A DNA stretch of 64,000 nt, taken from the IMG/VR virus record IMGVR_UViG_3300027985_001318, positions 124,001-188,000 of that record; one strand, written 5' to 3'. The notes under the pieces are model-generated. The model had not been told where the DNA came from. It was given only the letters and a program-made list of their open reading frames with translations, and did no database searches. This stretch comes from a virus. The position numbers and the translations under genes were made by a program. Shown here in pieces: positions 44,626-52,472 of this stretch (the stretch's first letter is position 1; each line of letters opens with the position of its first letter).

Positions 44626-44652
44626 AGAGGAGAGGGGAAACCCTCTCCTCTA
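44626..44652 (+). terminator. Hairpin after the TAXI gene
   Basis: AGAGGAGAGGG-GAAA-CCCTCTCCTCT, a perfect 11-base stem; the T-tract is displaced by ~12 bases, so it may be a weak terminator or mRNA stabiliser. Confidence 0.6.
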
Positions 44653-44678
44653 TAAACCCTATTTTTTAAGGAAAGAAA

Positions 44679-44942
44679 ATGAGTGAATTCGGTGGTATGT
44701 GTGACATCCGCTACAAAGTAGCCCAACAGACCCGAGAGTTGGCGATCTTGCTAACCCTTGGAGTATTTACTGTGCTCAGTCTTTTCATGGTTCCTGACGA
44801 TATCCTCGAAGGTATTTTCTGGTACATGGCCCTTGGGTTGTGCTTCATTGCACTGATCTCTCCCAATAAGGCCTTGAAATACTGGCTGGTAGGGATTGCT
44901 CTGATCGGTATTATGATAGCTCTGGCTATCCGTGCGCTTTAG
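44679..44942 (+). CDS. Small three-span membrane protein, possible holin (87 aa)
   Basis: Three closely spaced hydrophobic segments (about 20-38, 43-60, 65-87) in 87 residues; short polar N-terminus with three charged residues. Length and topology fit a class I holin, and a secreted lytic transglycosylase lies 1.3 kb downstream. It is not a TRAP permease: too short and lacking the family's conserved loops. Alternatively, a partner for the TAXI protein upstream. Confidence 0.5.
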   Translation: MSEFGGMCDIRYKVAQQTRELAILLTLGVFTVLSLFMVPDDILEGIFWYMALGLCFIALISPNKALKYWLVGIALIGIMIALAIRAL

Positions 44943-44943
44943 T

Positions 44944-44973
44944 GGGAGAGGGCTAAGTCCCTCTCTTTTTTTT
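44944..44973 (+). terminator. Rho-independent terminator
   Basis: GGGAGAGGG-CTAAG-TCCCTCTC then T8, overlapping the stop of the 87-aa gene. Confidence 0.85.
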
Positions 44974-44984
44974 GCTGAGAACAA

Positions 44985-45015
44985 AAAGTTTTTGCGAATA
45001 TATTACCAAATTGAA
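44985..45015 (+). promoter_or_regulatory. Early promoter-like motif with exact TATATTAC
   Basis: TATATTAC at 44999-45006, the form known from phiKZ early promoters, preceded by AAAAAGTTTTTGCG. 90 bases before ATG 45096. Confidence 0.7.
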
Positions 45016-45095
45016 CTATTATAGCAGAAGTTCTTTTTTACTGCGTAATCTAACTTATAGGGCTATAAACTTCTCATCACATAAGGAAACCAATA

Positions 45096-45737
45096 ATGCT
45101 TTTACGTACTTTCTTTGCCAATTCTAAATTCGATCCTACTTTCTTCACTACTGACGGCGCTATTGAAGGCATGGCTGGTGTCCTTGGTTTCAATGGTGAC
45201 ACAGAAGCCACTGCGGCCGAGTTCAGTAAGGAAGGGATTAGTTTCCTGGTACGGAACTATCTCGCCAACCAACCCTACGGTGAAGGTATCGAGCTCAAGC
45301 CTTCTCCTTTCGACAATACCTACGTCGAGATCGTCGGGATGGACAACCCTCACGGTTTCTATCTCTTCACTGGCGAAAAGATGGAAGAGCTCTACGACTG
45401 GATTTCCGGAGAGCCGGATGAAGACAGTAACGAAGAAGTCCCCCCTCCTGAAGGGACTGAGCTCGTGCTCGAAGAGATCCGTCGACATATCAACGAAACT
45501 AACCAGACGTTCCTGATCGAGCCGGTCATCGGGACCATTGGTCTCAGCGACGGTTCCGTCAACGAAACCGCCCTGGTGGTGGTTTTCCCTAGCCTTCACG
45601 CATCTCAGCTGAATGCCATGAACGCCGTGGAAGAAAGCGATGTCATCTTCCAGGAGATGGAAGACGAAACCAAGCAGGAACTGGCCGAGTACATGGAAGC
45701 AGAACAGGCTTCGGCTAAAGAAGTAGTCGAGGAATAA
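45096..45737 (+). CDS. Acidic hypothetical protein (213 aa)
   Basis: Strongly acidic soluble protein (many E/D, especially residues 105-120 and the C-terminal 40). AAGGAAA ribosome site, driven by the TATATTAC promoter. Acidic early phage proteins often mimic nucleic acid or bind basic host proteins; here that is only a possibility. Three bases upstream of the next gene. Confidence 0.55.
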   Translation: MLLRTFFANSKFDPTFFTTDGAIEGMAGVLGFNGDTEATAAEFSKEGISFLVRNYLANQPYGEGIELKPSPFDNTYVEIVGMDNPHGFYLFTGEKMEELYDWISGEPDEDSNEEVPPPEGTELVLEEIRRHINETNQTFLIEPVIGTIGLSDGSVNETALVVVFPSLHASQLNAMNAVEESDVIFQEMEDETKQELAEYMEAEQASAKEVVEE

Positions 45738-45740
45738 AAG

Positions 45741-46070
45741 ATGAATGAAAAAAACAAGTACAGTTTGGAGGAGTTGGCTCGCATAGTAACCCAGCTGGAA
45801 AAGCGCGAGAGCGTGTGTGAAGGCAAAGAGCTTGCTAAAGTGCGCCAACTTCTGAAGCACTGGCGGTCCCTCTACGTAGAAAAACAAGAATCCATCGTTG
45901 CTCGTATGGAGACGTTACTGCGTAAAGGCAAAGATGCCAGTCAGCCGGATATTCTTGACGACCCTCGTTTGTCTGGTTCAGCCCCGCCGCTTGTTCGCGG
46001 CAGTAAATTCCACGAATTCGCTGTCAATTTACTGTCGCGGTTCGGCTTTAAGACCAAACGTCCGAACTAA
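45741..46070 (+). CDS. Basic hypothetical protein (109 aa)
   Basis: GAGGAA site overlaps the upstream stop. Predominantly helical first 65 residues with heptad-like leucines, then a proline/arginine-rich basic tail (GFKTKRPN). Paired with the acidic protein upstream, so the two might interact by charge. Unknown. Confidence 0.5.
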   Translation: MNEKNKYSLEELARIVTQLEKRESVCEGKELAKVRQLLKHWRSLYVEKQESIVARMETLLRKGKDASQPDILDDPRLSGSAPPLVRGSKFHEFAVNLLSRFGFKTKRPN

Positions 46071-46074
46071 TAAT

Positions 46075-46114
46075 GTGGAGGAGGACCGATTGTTTAGACG
46101 ATTCGGTCCTCCAC
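46075..46114 (+). terminator. Long hairpin after the 109-aa gene
   Basis: GAGGACCGA / TCGGTCCTC with an outer GTG/CAC; total span 40 bases. Only a weak T-rich end (TTCTAAC). Confidence 0.5.
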
Positions 46115-46167
46115 TTCTAACAGCTCCTAACTAAAGCGAGGTAACCTTAACTAACGCCGACCGTAGT

Positions 46168-46275
46168 ATGGTCAATTATCTTAGGGAGCGAACAGGAGCA
46201 ACGCATCCCTCTCAACCCTCCGTAAGTCGTAGTCCAAAAGGACGAAAACCCAAGCACAAAGGAAGAGCTCAATGA
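46168..46275 (+). CDS. Possible leader peptide coupled to the transglycosylase gene (35 aa)
   Basis: An ATG at 46168 opens a 35-codon frame ending in TGA that overlaps the next gene's ATG (ATGA). The predicted peptide is very basic (SPKGRKPKHKGRAQ at the end). No ribosome site precedes it, and hairpins in this leader (GACC…GGTC, GTCC…GGAC) offer an alternative reading as a structured 5' untranslated region. Confidence 0.3.
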   Translation: MVNYLRERTGATHPSQPSVSRSPKGRKPKHKGRAQ

Positions 46276-46910
46276 AACTCCAGTATTTTATTGCAACCTT
46301 GTTGTTCTGTGTACTTTCTATTTTCGCAGGTACGGTTCAAGCCAGCGGCTGGACTAAACATCAATCCGTCATCGTAGACGCGGCGCAGTACGCTCCTATC
46401 GAGGCCTCTCAGCTGGCCGCTATCGCTGAGATCGAGTCAGGTTTCCGGAGTCGCGTTACTAACCGCTACGGGAGTAGCGCCGCCGGGTTGTTTCAAGTCA
46501 CCAAGGGTACTTGGCGAGCCACGGTGAAACGACATGGTTACAAGCATGGCATAACCACAAAGACCAGCCGTTTTAACCCCAGAGCCAATGCTCTGATGAC
46601 GGCCGAACTTCTCAACGACAATGCTCGTTATATTCGTAAGGTTCTGCATCGTAAACCTACTGGTGGGGAAATGTTCCTCGCCCATCTTCTCGGTGCTGGC
46701 GGTGCCAGCAAACTCTTCAAAGCCAAAGGTTCGGCTAAGGCCGCGTATCTTTTACCTACGGCCGCTCGAGGTAATAAAACCTTCTTCTATACTTCAGCAG
46801 GTAAACCGAGAACCGTTCAACAACTTCGCCTGTACGTCGATTGGAAAATCAATCAACTGGCTCGCAAGTACGAGCCGTCCGTACAAGAATACCAACTTGC
46901 GAAACTTTAA
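46272..46910 (+). CDS. Secreted SLT-type lytic transglycosylase (212 aa)
   Basis: GH23 lysozyme-fold enzyme cutting peptidoglycan. Signal peptide ~1-24 (hydrophobic 6-19, cleavage near VQA|SG). Catalytic glutamate E55 in AEIESGF, followed by the family's G-x-F-Q (GLFQV, 72-76) and a later H-L-L-G-A-G-G segment. The N-terminal signal makes it exported by the host rather than a tail-borne lysin. Located near the putative holin; role in lysis or in wall remodelling during infection. AAAGGA ribosome site. Confidence 0.85.
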   Translation: MKLQYFIATLLFCVLSIFAGTVQASGWTKHQSVIVDAAQYAPIEASQLAAIAEIESGFRSRVTNRYGSSAAGLFQVTKGTWRATVKRHGYKHGITTKTSRFNPRANALMTAELLNDNARYIRKVLHRKPTGGEMFLAHLLGAGGASKLFKAKGSAKAAYLLPTAARGNKTFFYTSAGKPRTVQQLRLYVDWKINQLARKYEPSVQEYQLAKL

Positions 46911-46940
46911 AAGAGAGGGGCTAAGCCCCTCTCTTTTTTA
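46911..46940 (+). terminator. Terminator after the transglycosylase gene
   Basis: AGAGAGGGG-CTAAG-CCCCTCTCT followed by T6. Confidence 0.9.
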
Positions 46941-46959
46941 CGCCTAAGAGGAAATGGAT

Positions 46960-47373
46960 ATGGATTACGTTGATACTAGCAAGATGAGCGATATAGAAAC
47001 CATCTCTTTGGTGGTATCGTCTGTCGAAGATGGGATCTATAGAACTGAAAACAAAAATCTACCGAGCACTACAAGGATTGGCCTGACCAATGATACCGTT
47101 ATCGAGCTGGTTTCTGTAGTACCGATCTTTCCATCTAAGGGACCCGAACCTAACCCGATCTCTCGCGATCAGCTAATTTCACTTTTTAACGACTTCGAAT
47201 TCCTCGGTGAGATTTACGATTTCATAACCGAACGGTATCCTGAGATTCGTTGTGATCGGATAACAGGTAAAGAGGCCGTGATCTTTTACTGCACTAAATT
47301 GACGATCGCAATAGTTAAATATCCAGTCAAAGAATCAAATAACGACATGGAACAGCCCAGGATACTCCATTAG
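46960..47373 (+). CDS. Hypothetical protein (137 aa)
   Basis: ATG 46960 is eight bases from GAGG; the ATG at 46954 is only two bases away and is rejected. Soluble, mixed alpha/beta, one cysteine pair near the C-terminus. Followed by a weak terminator. Not recognised. Confidence 0.5.
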   Translation: MDYVDTSKMSDIETISLVVSSVEDGIYRTENKNLPSTTRIGLTNDTVIELVSVVPIFPSKGPEPNPISRDQLISLFNDFEFLGEIYDFITERYPEIRCDRITGKEAVIFYCTKLTIAIVKYPVKESNNDMEQPRILH

Positions 47374-47404
47374 TTAATTTTTACGAGCTAGATCGTTATA
47401 TGAC

Positions 47405-47435
47405 CAGAGGGAAGGTTTCGTACCTTCCTTTCTTA
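47405..47435 (+). terminator. Rho-independent terminator
   Basis: GGAAGGT-TTCG-TACCTTCC-type hairpin (GGGAAGGTTTCGTACCTTCC) followed by TTTCTT. Confidence 0.7.
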
Positions 47436-47457
47436 TTTGCTTCGCTGAGGAAAAGAA

Positions 47458-47814
47458 ATGGAAGAGAAAGAAAAAGAGTTATCAACCGACCCTTCAGTGA
47501 ATACTGAGGACAAAGTTAATCGGCACCTTGAACTAATTAATGCCAATATTAAAAAGAAGGCTTTACCTGGAGCTATGTGGCTTGTGCTGGTAATAGAAGG
47601 GCGCGAACCAATACGTCCGCTGACGTTCATATTTAAAAATAACCAGTACGGCAGCTCGAGCGGTATCTATCGCTCCCTCTTCCAGGTAGAGTCTTTAGAT
47701 TTTGTGTTTGATATTTCTAAAATCAACCAGCGACGGTGCGTTGAGCAGTTTGCTAATTTCACCAGCAAACTACTGGCTACCGAAAAAAACTTTGTTTGGG
47801 GACCAAACCTTTAG
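47458..47814 (+). CDS. N-terminal part of a split gene (118 aa)
   Basis: GAGGAAAAG ribosome site and ATG 47458. Residues 1-35 are charged and polar; then a globular alpha/beta domain. The frame ends at TAG 47812 shortly after an A7 run (47783-47789). Removing one A would join it to the following frame, so the two pieces look like one gene interrupted by a homopolymer length change or expressed by slippage. As it stands, it is a truncated or separate product. Confidence 0.5.
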   Translation: MEEKEKELSTDPSVNTEDKVNRHLELINANIKKKALPGAMWLVLVIEGREPIRPLTFIFKNNQYGSSSGIYRSLFQVESLDFVFDISKINQRRCVEQFANFTSKLLATEKNFVWGPNL

Positions 47815-48496
47815 AGAAAACATTTTTTACTTAGCCGAAACATTTGGGTTAGTGTGCGACGATATCGAAAAACCGTTGAGAGAATTCATTGCCGAGCTCG
47901 AATCAGAACCAGGATATAATAGTCGGGAACCAGTTCGTTGGAAGTTCCTCTGCGATACTAACGATAGTGAGCATTTAGGAGGGTACGTTAGCATGTTACT
48001 TTCCCAATTAGCTATCAGCAGCAGACGGAGAGATTTGCCGAACATCTCAGCCATTCCCTCATCCAATTTAGCTAATCCACATCAGATGAGTCGTCGAATG
48101 GTCGGTATTAAGAGATATGGCCAGTGTAGTCTTGGAATTTTCAAGGATGCTAGAATTTACTTTGTAGATTCTTTAAAAGGGCTGGTGGATTTGGAATCTG
48201 ATCTGAAGCGCCAGGATTTGGTGAGATCGGATAAGCGCAATATGAAGCGCTGGTTCGATTATCCAGAGCTGCGTGGTAAGACTATCCGATTGAACAATTT
48301 TGACTTTGCGATCGTACTGAATCCAGCAATGGCGCGCGAAGGGGAACTTTGCGGAGTGGTTTCGCATGAAGCGTTCCACGTCGTGGCCTCGCTATGTAAA
48401 CAGATTGGCTACAACCCACTTAACGAGCAAGAGCCAGCAGCTTATCTGCTAGAATATCTGGTGAGTCAAGCCATGGGCTTCTACCAACCGCGATAG
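47792..48496 (+). CDS. C-terminal part with HExxH metallopeptidase motif (start uncertain)
   Basis: No ATG with a ribosome site begins this frame; the coordinate uses TTG 47792 as an earliest plausible start, directly after the A7 run. The last ~50 residues contain HEAFH (48364-48378) and a downstream E-Q-E-P-A-A-Y-L-L, the layout of short phage HExxH zinc-peptidase-like proteins. The preceding region (around residues 100-200) is basic and soluble. If fused to the 118-aa frame, the whole would be about 345 aa. Probably a single interrupted gene. Confidence 0.5.
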   Translation: MFGDQTFRENIFYLAETFGLVCDDIEKPLREFIAELESEPGYNSREPVRWKFLCDTNDSEHLGGYVSMLLSQLAISSRRRDLPNISAIPSSNLANPHQMSRRMVGIKRYGQCSLGIFKDARIYFVDSLKGLVDLESDLKRQDLVRSDKRNMKRWFDYPELRGKTIRLNNFDFAIVLNPAMAREGELCGVVSHEAFHVVASLCKQIGYNPLNEQEPAAYLLEYLVSQAMGFYQPR

Positions 48497-48505
48497 GAAA
48501 TTTCC

Positions 48506-49042
48506 ATGAACAATCTGAACTTATTACTAGTGCCTTGGACTATCGAGAAAACAGCAAAGAACATCGCCAAGGCAGAAGTATTGGATTCTAGCTGTATCGT
48601 ACGCACTGGGGTAAAGACCACGTCAGAGGCTCTAGAAGCCGCTGTAAGCGAAGTCCTCGTAAACCACAACACTTTGCTCGATAAGTTGCTCAAAGTCATC
48701 CACGATGGCGCTAAGGAGGCTGTAACGAAACACCGGATTCCTAAGGAGAATTTCGATAACTTCCGTAAACGTGTCTTTGTCGAAGTTAATGAAGAGCCTA
48801 TTTGTAACGGTAGTCGTTACATCAAGAACTTAGTGTCCGAGGTCTTTGGTCGTACTAAAGAGATTTCTACGAGTAACATGCTGTTGCTGTTGACTTATTT
48901 CTACGTGGCTCTCGAGAAACATCATACAGGCAAACAACCTAAGCAATACAAGATGCCAGGAGATGGGCTATTAAGCAATCTTCACGACCCGTTTCTTTAC
49001 CAAAAACTTCAACAGGAGATCTCAAGTGAAACAATTAAGTGA
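48506..49042 (+). CDS. Hypothetical protein (178 aa)
   Basis: ATG 48506 after AGGAAA. Helical, basic; the last 17 bases overlap the next gene. No motif. First of five tightly coupled genes ending with dCTP deaminase. Confidence 0.5.
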   Translation: MNNLNLLLVPWTIEKTAKNIAKAEVLDSSCIVRTGVKTTSEALEAAVSEVLVNHNTLLDKLLKVIHDGAKEAVTKHRIPKENFDNFRKRVFVEVNEEPICNGSRYIKNLVSEVFGRTKEISTSNMLLLLTYFYVALEKHHTGKQPKQYKMPGDGLLSNLHDPFLYQKLQQEISSETIK

Positions 49043-49676
49043 TTCCTTGTTACTTAAGCTGTTCCAAGCCATGCGTTATTTGCAAAGAACTGGCAGTGAT
49101 GTTGCAAGTCTCGATCTCGACAGCCTGGAAGAACTTTGGGAGTTTGATGATTTCGTCAAAGATAGCGATCGGTTCTTTAGATACGCCAGTGTTCGCACAG
49201 TAATGGTTGACCTGAAAGATAAAAAACTACAATACAACTTTGGGGTATCTAGTGCCGCAACTGATCGAGCTTTACGTGCCGCTCGAAAGTATCCTGACTT
49301 TATCGAGTTATCCATTCGGACAGCTTTCTTTAAACAAGACGGCGTAGAGCCAGCTGAAAATCTCCACCTACAACTGGCTCGTTCGAGGACCGAGAAAGAC
49401 CCCGGTATAGGACAGATGTTTATCGAGCACCTGGCGCCGCTAGAAGTACTTCTCGCAACCGCTTACATCTACAATCAGTTGCGAAACAGACTGATAGGCG
49501 ATAAACCCACTATGGTGATCGACGGGCTCAGTTCCACTATCGAGCTCTCAGGTGATGAATTCGAAAAGCTCGCCTTTGTGGCTACTATCGATCCCCCAAA
49601 AAACGGATTTCCTAATTCACATACGCTGAGTTTCACTTACGCTGGAACTGAGCGATCTATTGGAGTGTCCTCATGA
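49026..49676 (+). CDS. Hypothetical protein (216 aa)
   Basis: GTG start at 49026 is supported by GGAG seven bases upstream and by overlap with the previous gene. Helical N-terminal half, alpha/beta C-terminal half. Four-base overlap (ATGA) with the next gene. Unknown. Confidence 0.5.
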   Translation: MKQLSDSLLLKLFQAMRYLQRTGSDVASLDLDSLEELWEFDDFVKDSDRFFRYASVRTVMVDLKDKKLQYNFGVSSAATDRALRAARKYPDFIELSIRTAFFKQDGVEPAENLHLQLARSRTEKDPGIGQMFIEHLAPLEVLLATAYIYNQLRNRLIGDKPTMVIDGLSSTIELSGDEFEKLAFVATIDPPKNGFPNSHTLSFTYAGTERSIGVSS

Positions 49677-49963
49677 CTTTAAACCTACGTAACTTTCATG
49701 ACGAATTTGCCGCCGAAGTTGAGCAAAAAGCTGAAACTGAAGAGCAAAAGATCGCCGGCAAGAAAGTCCTGTGGATGATCATCGAAAGAGGGTTTAGTTT
49801 TACGCACTCTACTAAGTCTATGGCCAAAAAGCACGGCATTAAATGCGCGCCACTGATGCGCTTGATACGTGGTATTTTGCCAGAAGAATACTTCGAGGAT
49901 CAGCAACGCAAAGGATTGGAAACGGCGCGTGCAATACGCGCAGCCAAAGCAAAAACAAAATAA
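49673..49963 (+). CDS. Small basic hypothetical protein (96 aa)
   Basis: ATGA overlap with the upstream gene. C-terminal third is strongly basic (ARAIRAAKAKTK) and the middle has a helix-turn-helix-like stretch (SMAKKHGIKCAPLMRLIRGI, about 47-66), so DNA binding is possible. Unproven. Confidence 0.5.
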   Translation: MTLNLRNFHDEFAAEVEQKAETEEQKIAGKKVLWMIIERGFSFTHSTKSMAKKHGIKCAPLMRLIRGILPEEYFEDQQRKGLETARAIRAAKAKTK

Positions 49964-49985
49964 TCCATTCTATCAAGGAGCTTCT

Positions 49986-50387
49986 ATGCTACTGCAACTA
50001 CTAGACCCTACTACAGAGCAAGAAGCTCTCAGCGGAACCCCAATCGCATCAGCACGCGTTAGACTGTCGCATAGCGAGCGTGCCGATGCAGAACCTATCG
50101 TGTTTGTCAATAGTTTGTCGCCGCGCCTGTTGTATTTCAGGGCGTTCTGGACCGACGCTAAAACAGACACCTGCAACGGCAATCCTTTAGGGATTTCTGA
50201 AACGGAAGTCTACGAGATTCTCGGAGTGCTTGGACTCACCGCCAGATCAGTCGAAAAAACCGATGAGTTTACCGACGAACTTTACTATTTCCCGATCATC
50301 CGTCCGGAAGAAATCCTGCTGCGTTACGGATGGTGGCAAGTAACCATTACAACCGACGTTGACTATGGAGTAATCAATGAAGATTAA
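49986..50387 (+). CDS. Hypothetical protein (133 aa)
   Basis: AAGGAG before ATG 49986; a longer in-frame extension to 49869 overlaps the preceding gene and is rejected. Beta-rich soluble protein. It overlaps the next gene by 11 bases. Unknown. Confidence 0.5.
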   Translation: MLLQLLDPTTEQEALSGTPIASARVRLSHSERADAEPIVFVNSLSPRLLYFRAFWTDAKTDTCNGNPLGISETEVYEILGVLGLTARSVEKTDEFTDELYYFPIIRPEEILLRYGWWQVTITTDVDYGVINED

Positions 50388-51252
50388 ATCAATTCATGTA
50401 GAATTGGTGCGAGCCACTGGAGCTGGTGGAGAACCAGCTCCAGTGATCATTCAGGTTCGAGAAACCAGAGTACCGCTGGAAGAACTGAGCTTCGATTGGC
50501 GTAAATCTATCGGTAAAGGTCCTTTCGATATTGACAGTTTCATTGAACAGATGGTGCGGTCAGTAATGGTGACGGCCGGTAAAGGTGAGTGTGAAAATAA
50601 GAGCGGGAGAGCTTATCGGCTTGGTAAGTTTCTGCGGCTCTGGAAACAGTTAATACATCGGCAGTATCAAAACGAACGTTTCCTTGAGCGACGCCACGCA
50701 ACCATAGTGACGGGCTGCGTTTTTGCAGTATATGTCGAAACGGACACCGATAAGTACACTTTCACCGGTTGTATGAACGAGTTTTTCCCTGAAGACCCAG
50801 AAGAGCTACTGACACATATCGGTACCTATATTCCGTTACTGATGAAAATCGGAACTCCAAGGAAAGGCTCCGAGGATCTGGTCCGAACTCGCCGTTCTGT
50901 CGGCGACGGTGAGCATTGCATCGATTTCTCGCTAACGGATAGCTACGAAGTAGTGAGAAACTTTACCAAGGAGCGTTTCAGTGAACCCTGGCAAGGTACC
51001 GAGTTGACCGATAGTTGGTGGAACCTAATCAGCGCCTGGAATGAACAGCGCGGCGAGTACCCGCTCACTGTAGGCGGTAAACTCAAGTATCACCAAACCA
51101 TCGTAAATGATGTACGTCGAGCGATAGATGCCAAGGAATATCGCGCAGATGCTCCAATCGGTTATCTTTGGCGTAAACTCCTTCCCGAGTTTGACTGGGA
51201 AGATTTCTTCTACTTTTACAACGATGATATTCATTACTTGGAGCAAGATTAA
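50377..51252 (+). CDS. Hypothetical protein upstream of dCTP deaminase (291 aa)
   Basis: Begins inside the preceding gene and shares its last base with the dcd start (TAATG). Basic N-terminal half with an arginine-rich helix (about 78-110); C-terminal acidic tail. No family recognised; co-expression with dcd hints at DNA or nucleotide metabolism. Confidence 0.5.
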   Translation: MKIKSIHVELVRATGAGGEPAPVIIQVRETRVPLEELSFDWRKSIGKGPFDIDSFIEQMVRSVMVTAGKGECENKSGRAYRLGKFLRLWKQLIHRQYQNERFLERRHATIVTGCVFAVYVETDTDKYTFTGCMNEFFPEDPEELLTHIGTYIPLLMKIGTPRKGSEDLVRTRRSVGDGEHCIDFSLTDSYEVVRNFTKERFSEPWQGTELTDSWWNLISAWNEQRGEYPLTVGGKLKYHQTIVNDVRRAIDAKEYRADAPIGYLWRKLLPEFDWEDFFYFYNDDIHYLEQD

Positions 51253-51905
51253 TGCGCATTTCTGATTCACTTCTAAGACAACAGCTTCTCGGTGTGGAAT
51301 CTGACGATATCCTTAACTCGGTCTATTGGATTATAAACGGTGAGCAAATGGAAGCCGTTAATGGGTTGTCAATAACCCCTAAGCCGGCCAGTGAGGATAT
51401 CAGTGGTGTCACAGTGGATGTACATTTGGATAGCGAATTCCAAGTCCCTCGTTACAACGATGACTATAGCCTGAATACTACCGAGATCGATCTGTCGCTA
51501 CCTCGGGCCGAGCTGTCGGCACTAGCTGCACAAGTCTTTCAGAAACATGAAGGTGACTACGTTCTTCAGCCCGGTGAGTTCTGTTTGGGAAGTACTCTCG
51601 AGACTATCAATATCCCACGGACTCTGGTTGGATGGTTGGATGGACGTTCTACGTTGGCTCGCTTCGGCTTGTTGGTGCATGTAACTGCCCACCGCATCGA
51701 TCCCGGTTGGAATGGTAAAGTAGTCCTGGAATTTTACAATGCCGGTAACTGCCCGGTACGTTTGGTTCCAGGAATGAAAATTGGGGCAGTTAGCTTCGAA
51801 ACCATCCACGGTGCTGTCGTCAGCGCCTATGGTGAGCGCGCCGATGCTTCTTACAAAGATCAAGATTCCGTACTGCTTCCTGGTGGTATGAAACAAGAGG
51901 CGTAA
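51252..51905 (+). CDS. dcd: dCTP deaminase
   Basis: Converts dCTP to dUTP, feeding dUMP to thymidylate synthase. Contains the near-universal block GRSTLARFGL (131-140), TAHRIDPGW (145-153) and VVLEFYN with catalytic E160. It is 217 residues, slightly longer than the usual ~190 because of an acidic stretch at 45-85. Last gene of the operon begun at 48506, closed by a strong hairpin. Bifunctional dCTP deaminase/dUTPase activity is possible and cannot be decided by eye. Confidence 0.9.
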   Translation: MRISDSLLRQQLLGVESDDILNSVYWIINGEQMEAVNGLSITPKPASEDISGVTVDVHLDSEFQVPRYNDDYSLNTTEIDLSLPRAELSALAAQVFQKHEGDYVLQPGEFCLGSTLETINIPRTLVGWLDGRSTLARFGLLVHVTAHRIDPGWNGKVVLEFYNAGNCPVRLVPGMKIGAVSFETIHGAVVSAYGERADASYKDQDSVLLPGGMKQEA

Positions 51906-51938
51906 AAGAGGAGGGCTTTCGCCCTCCTTCTTTTTTTG
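51905..51938 (+). terminator. Bidirectional terminator after dcd
   Basis: GAGGAGGGC-TTTC-GCCCTCC then TTCTTTTTTT; the reverse strand serves the minus-strand protease gene ending at 51943. Confidence 0.85.
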
Positions 51939-51942
51939 CCTT

Positions 51943-52347
51943 TTACTTGAAAAGCTTGGTTACGGCAGCGGTCAGGTTCTTGAACCATACGGACTTGATA
52001 CCGAAATAGTTCAGCACTACTACTGCAGGCGAATATGCCTTAAAACCAGCGTATTCTTGACCAGGTTGCTCAAACGGTACGCGCTGGATGTTATCGCAGT
52101 AATACCCACCGATCTTCACGACCATATGGCCGACACCGTAGTAGGTGCAGTGATACAGAACGGCTTTTTTCTGAAAGATTGGTTTCCAGAATTCGCCGAA
52201 ATGGCGCAACACCAGGTTCAGAGAAAAGCCATCACAGTCATCCTTAACGATACCTTTCTTCGGCCAGAGTTTCCAATGGTCGATTTTCTCCGGGGTATAG
52301 ATGAAGTTGCTTTTCAGGTCAGCAACTGATTTGAACAGGTCCATCAT
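51943..52347 (-). CDS. Transglutaminase-like cysteine protease family protein (134 aa)
   Basis: Minus strand, ATG 52347 with GGAG. Contains the catalytic Cys-His-Asp pattern of bacterial transglutaminase-like cysteine proteinases (Pfam C93 group): DDCDGF (C38), GVGHMVV (H74) and CDN (D85). 134 residues is short but complete for phage members. No signal peptide. Possible role in cleaving a host or phage protein or amide; unverified. It is an isolated gene between dcd and the ligase promoter, transcribed against both neighbours. Confidence 0.7.
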   Translation of the reverse strand: MMDLFKSVADLKSNFIYTPEKIDHWKLWPKKGIVKDDCDGFSLNLVLRHFGEFWKPIFQKKAVLYHCTYYGVGHMVVKIGGYYCDNIQRVPFEQPGQEYAGFKAYSPAVVVLNYFGIKSVWFKNLTAAVTKLFK

Positions 52348-52385
52348 ACGTTTTCTCCAACAGAGTTTACTCACAGTATGCACAG

Positions 52386-52420
52386 TAAAGATTTTTTAAA
52401 ACCTATATCACTCTAGTGGT
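52386..52420 (+). promoter_or_regulatory. Early promoter-like motif for the ligase operon
   Basis: GATTTTTTAAA then core ACCTATATCAC at 52401-52411 and TCTAGTGGT, 62 bases before the ligase ATG. Confidence 0.7.
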
Positions 52421-52472
52421 TAAAGATTACGTTGCGATACAATTTATACTACACAGAGATGTGGAGGTGGAG

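Noticed and set aside
44679-44942. TRAP membrane subunit partnering the TAXI protein
   Set aside because: Only 87 residues and three short spans; TRAP permease subunits are much larger or have conserved loops absent here.
46116-46271. Possible tRNA or riboswitch in the transglycosylase leader
   Set aside because: Several small hairpins exist, but there is no cloverleaf, T-arm consensus or known riboswitch core.
47783-47790. Slippery heptamer A-AAA-AAC suggesting -1 frameshifting
   Set aside because: It is in the correct phase, but the -1 frame meets a stop after 14 codons. The downstream HExxH frame is +1, so classical -1 frameshifting does not join the two pieces.
52416-52472. Upstream GTG start for DNA ligase
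   Set aside because: Overlaps the promoter core region; ATG 52473 has a strong GGAGGTGGAG site and gives the normal ligase N-terminus.
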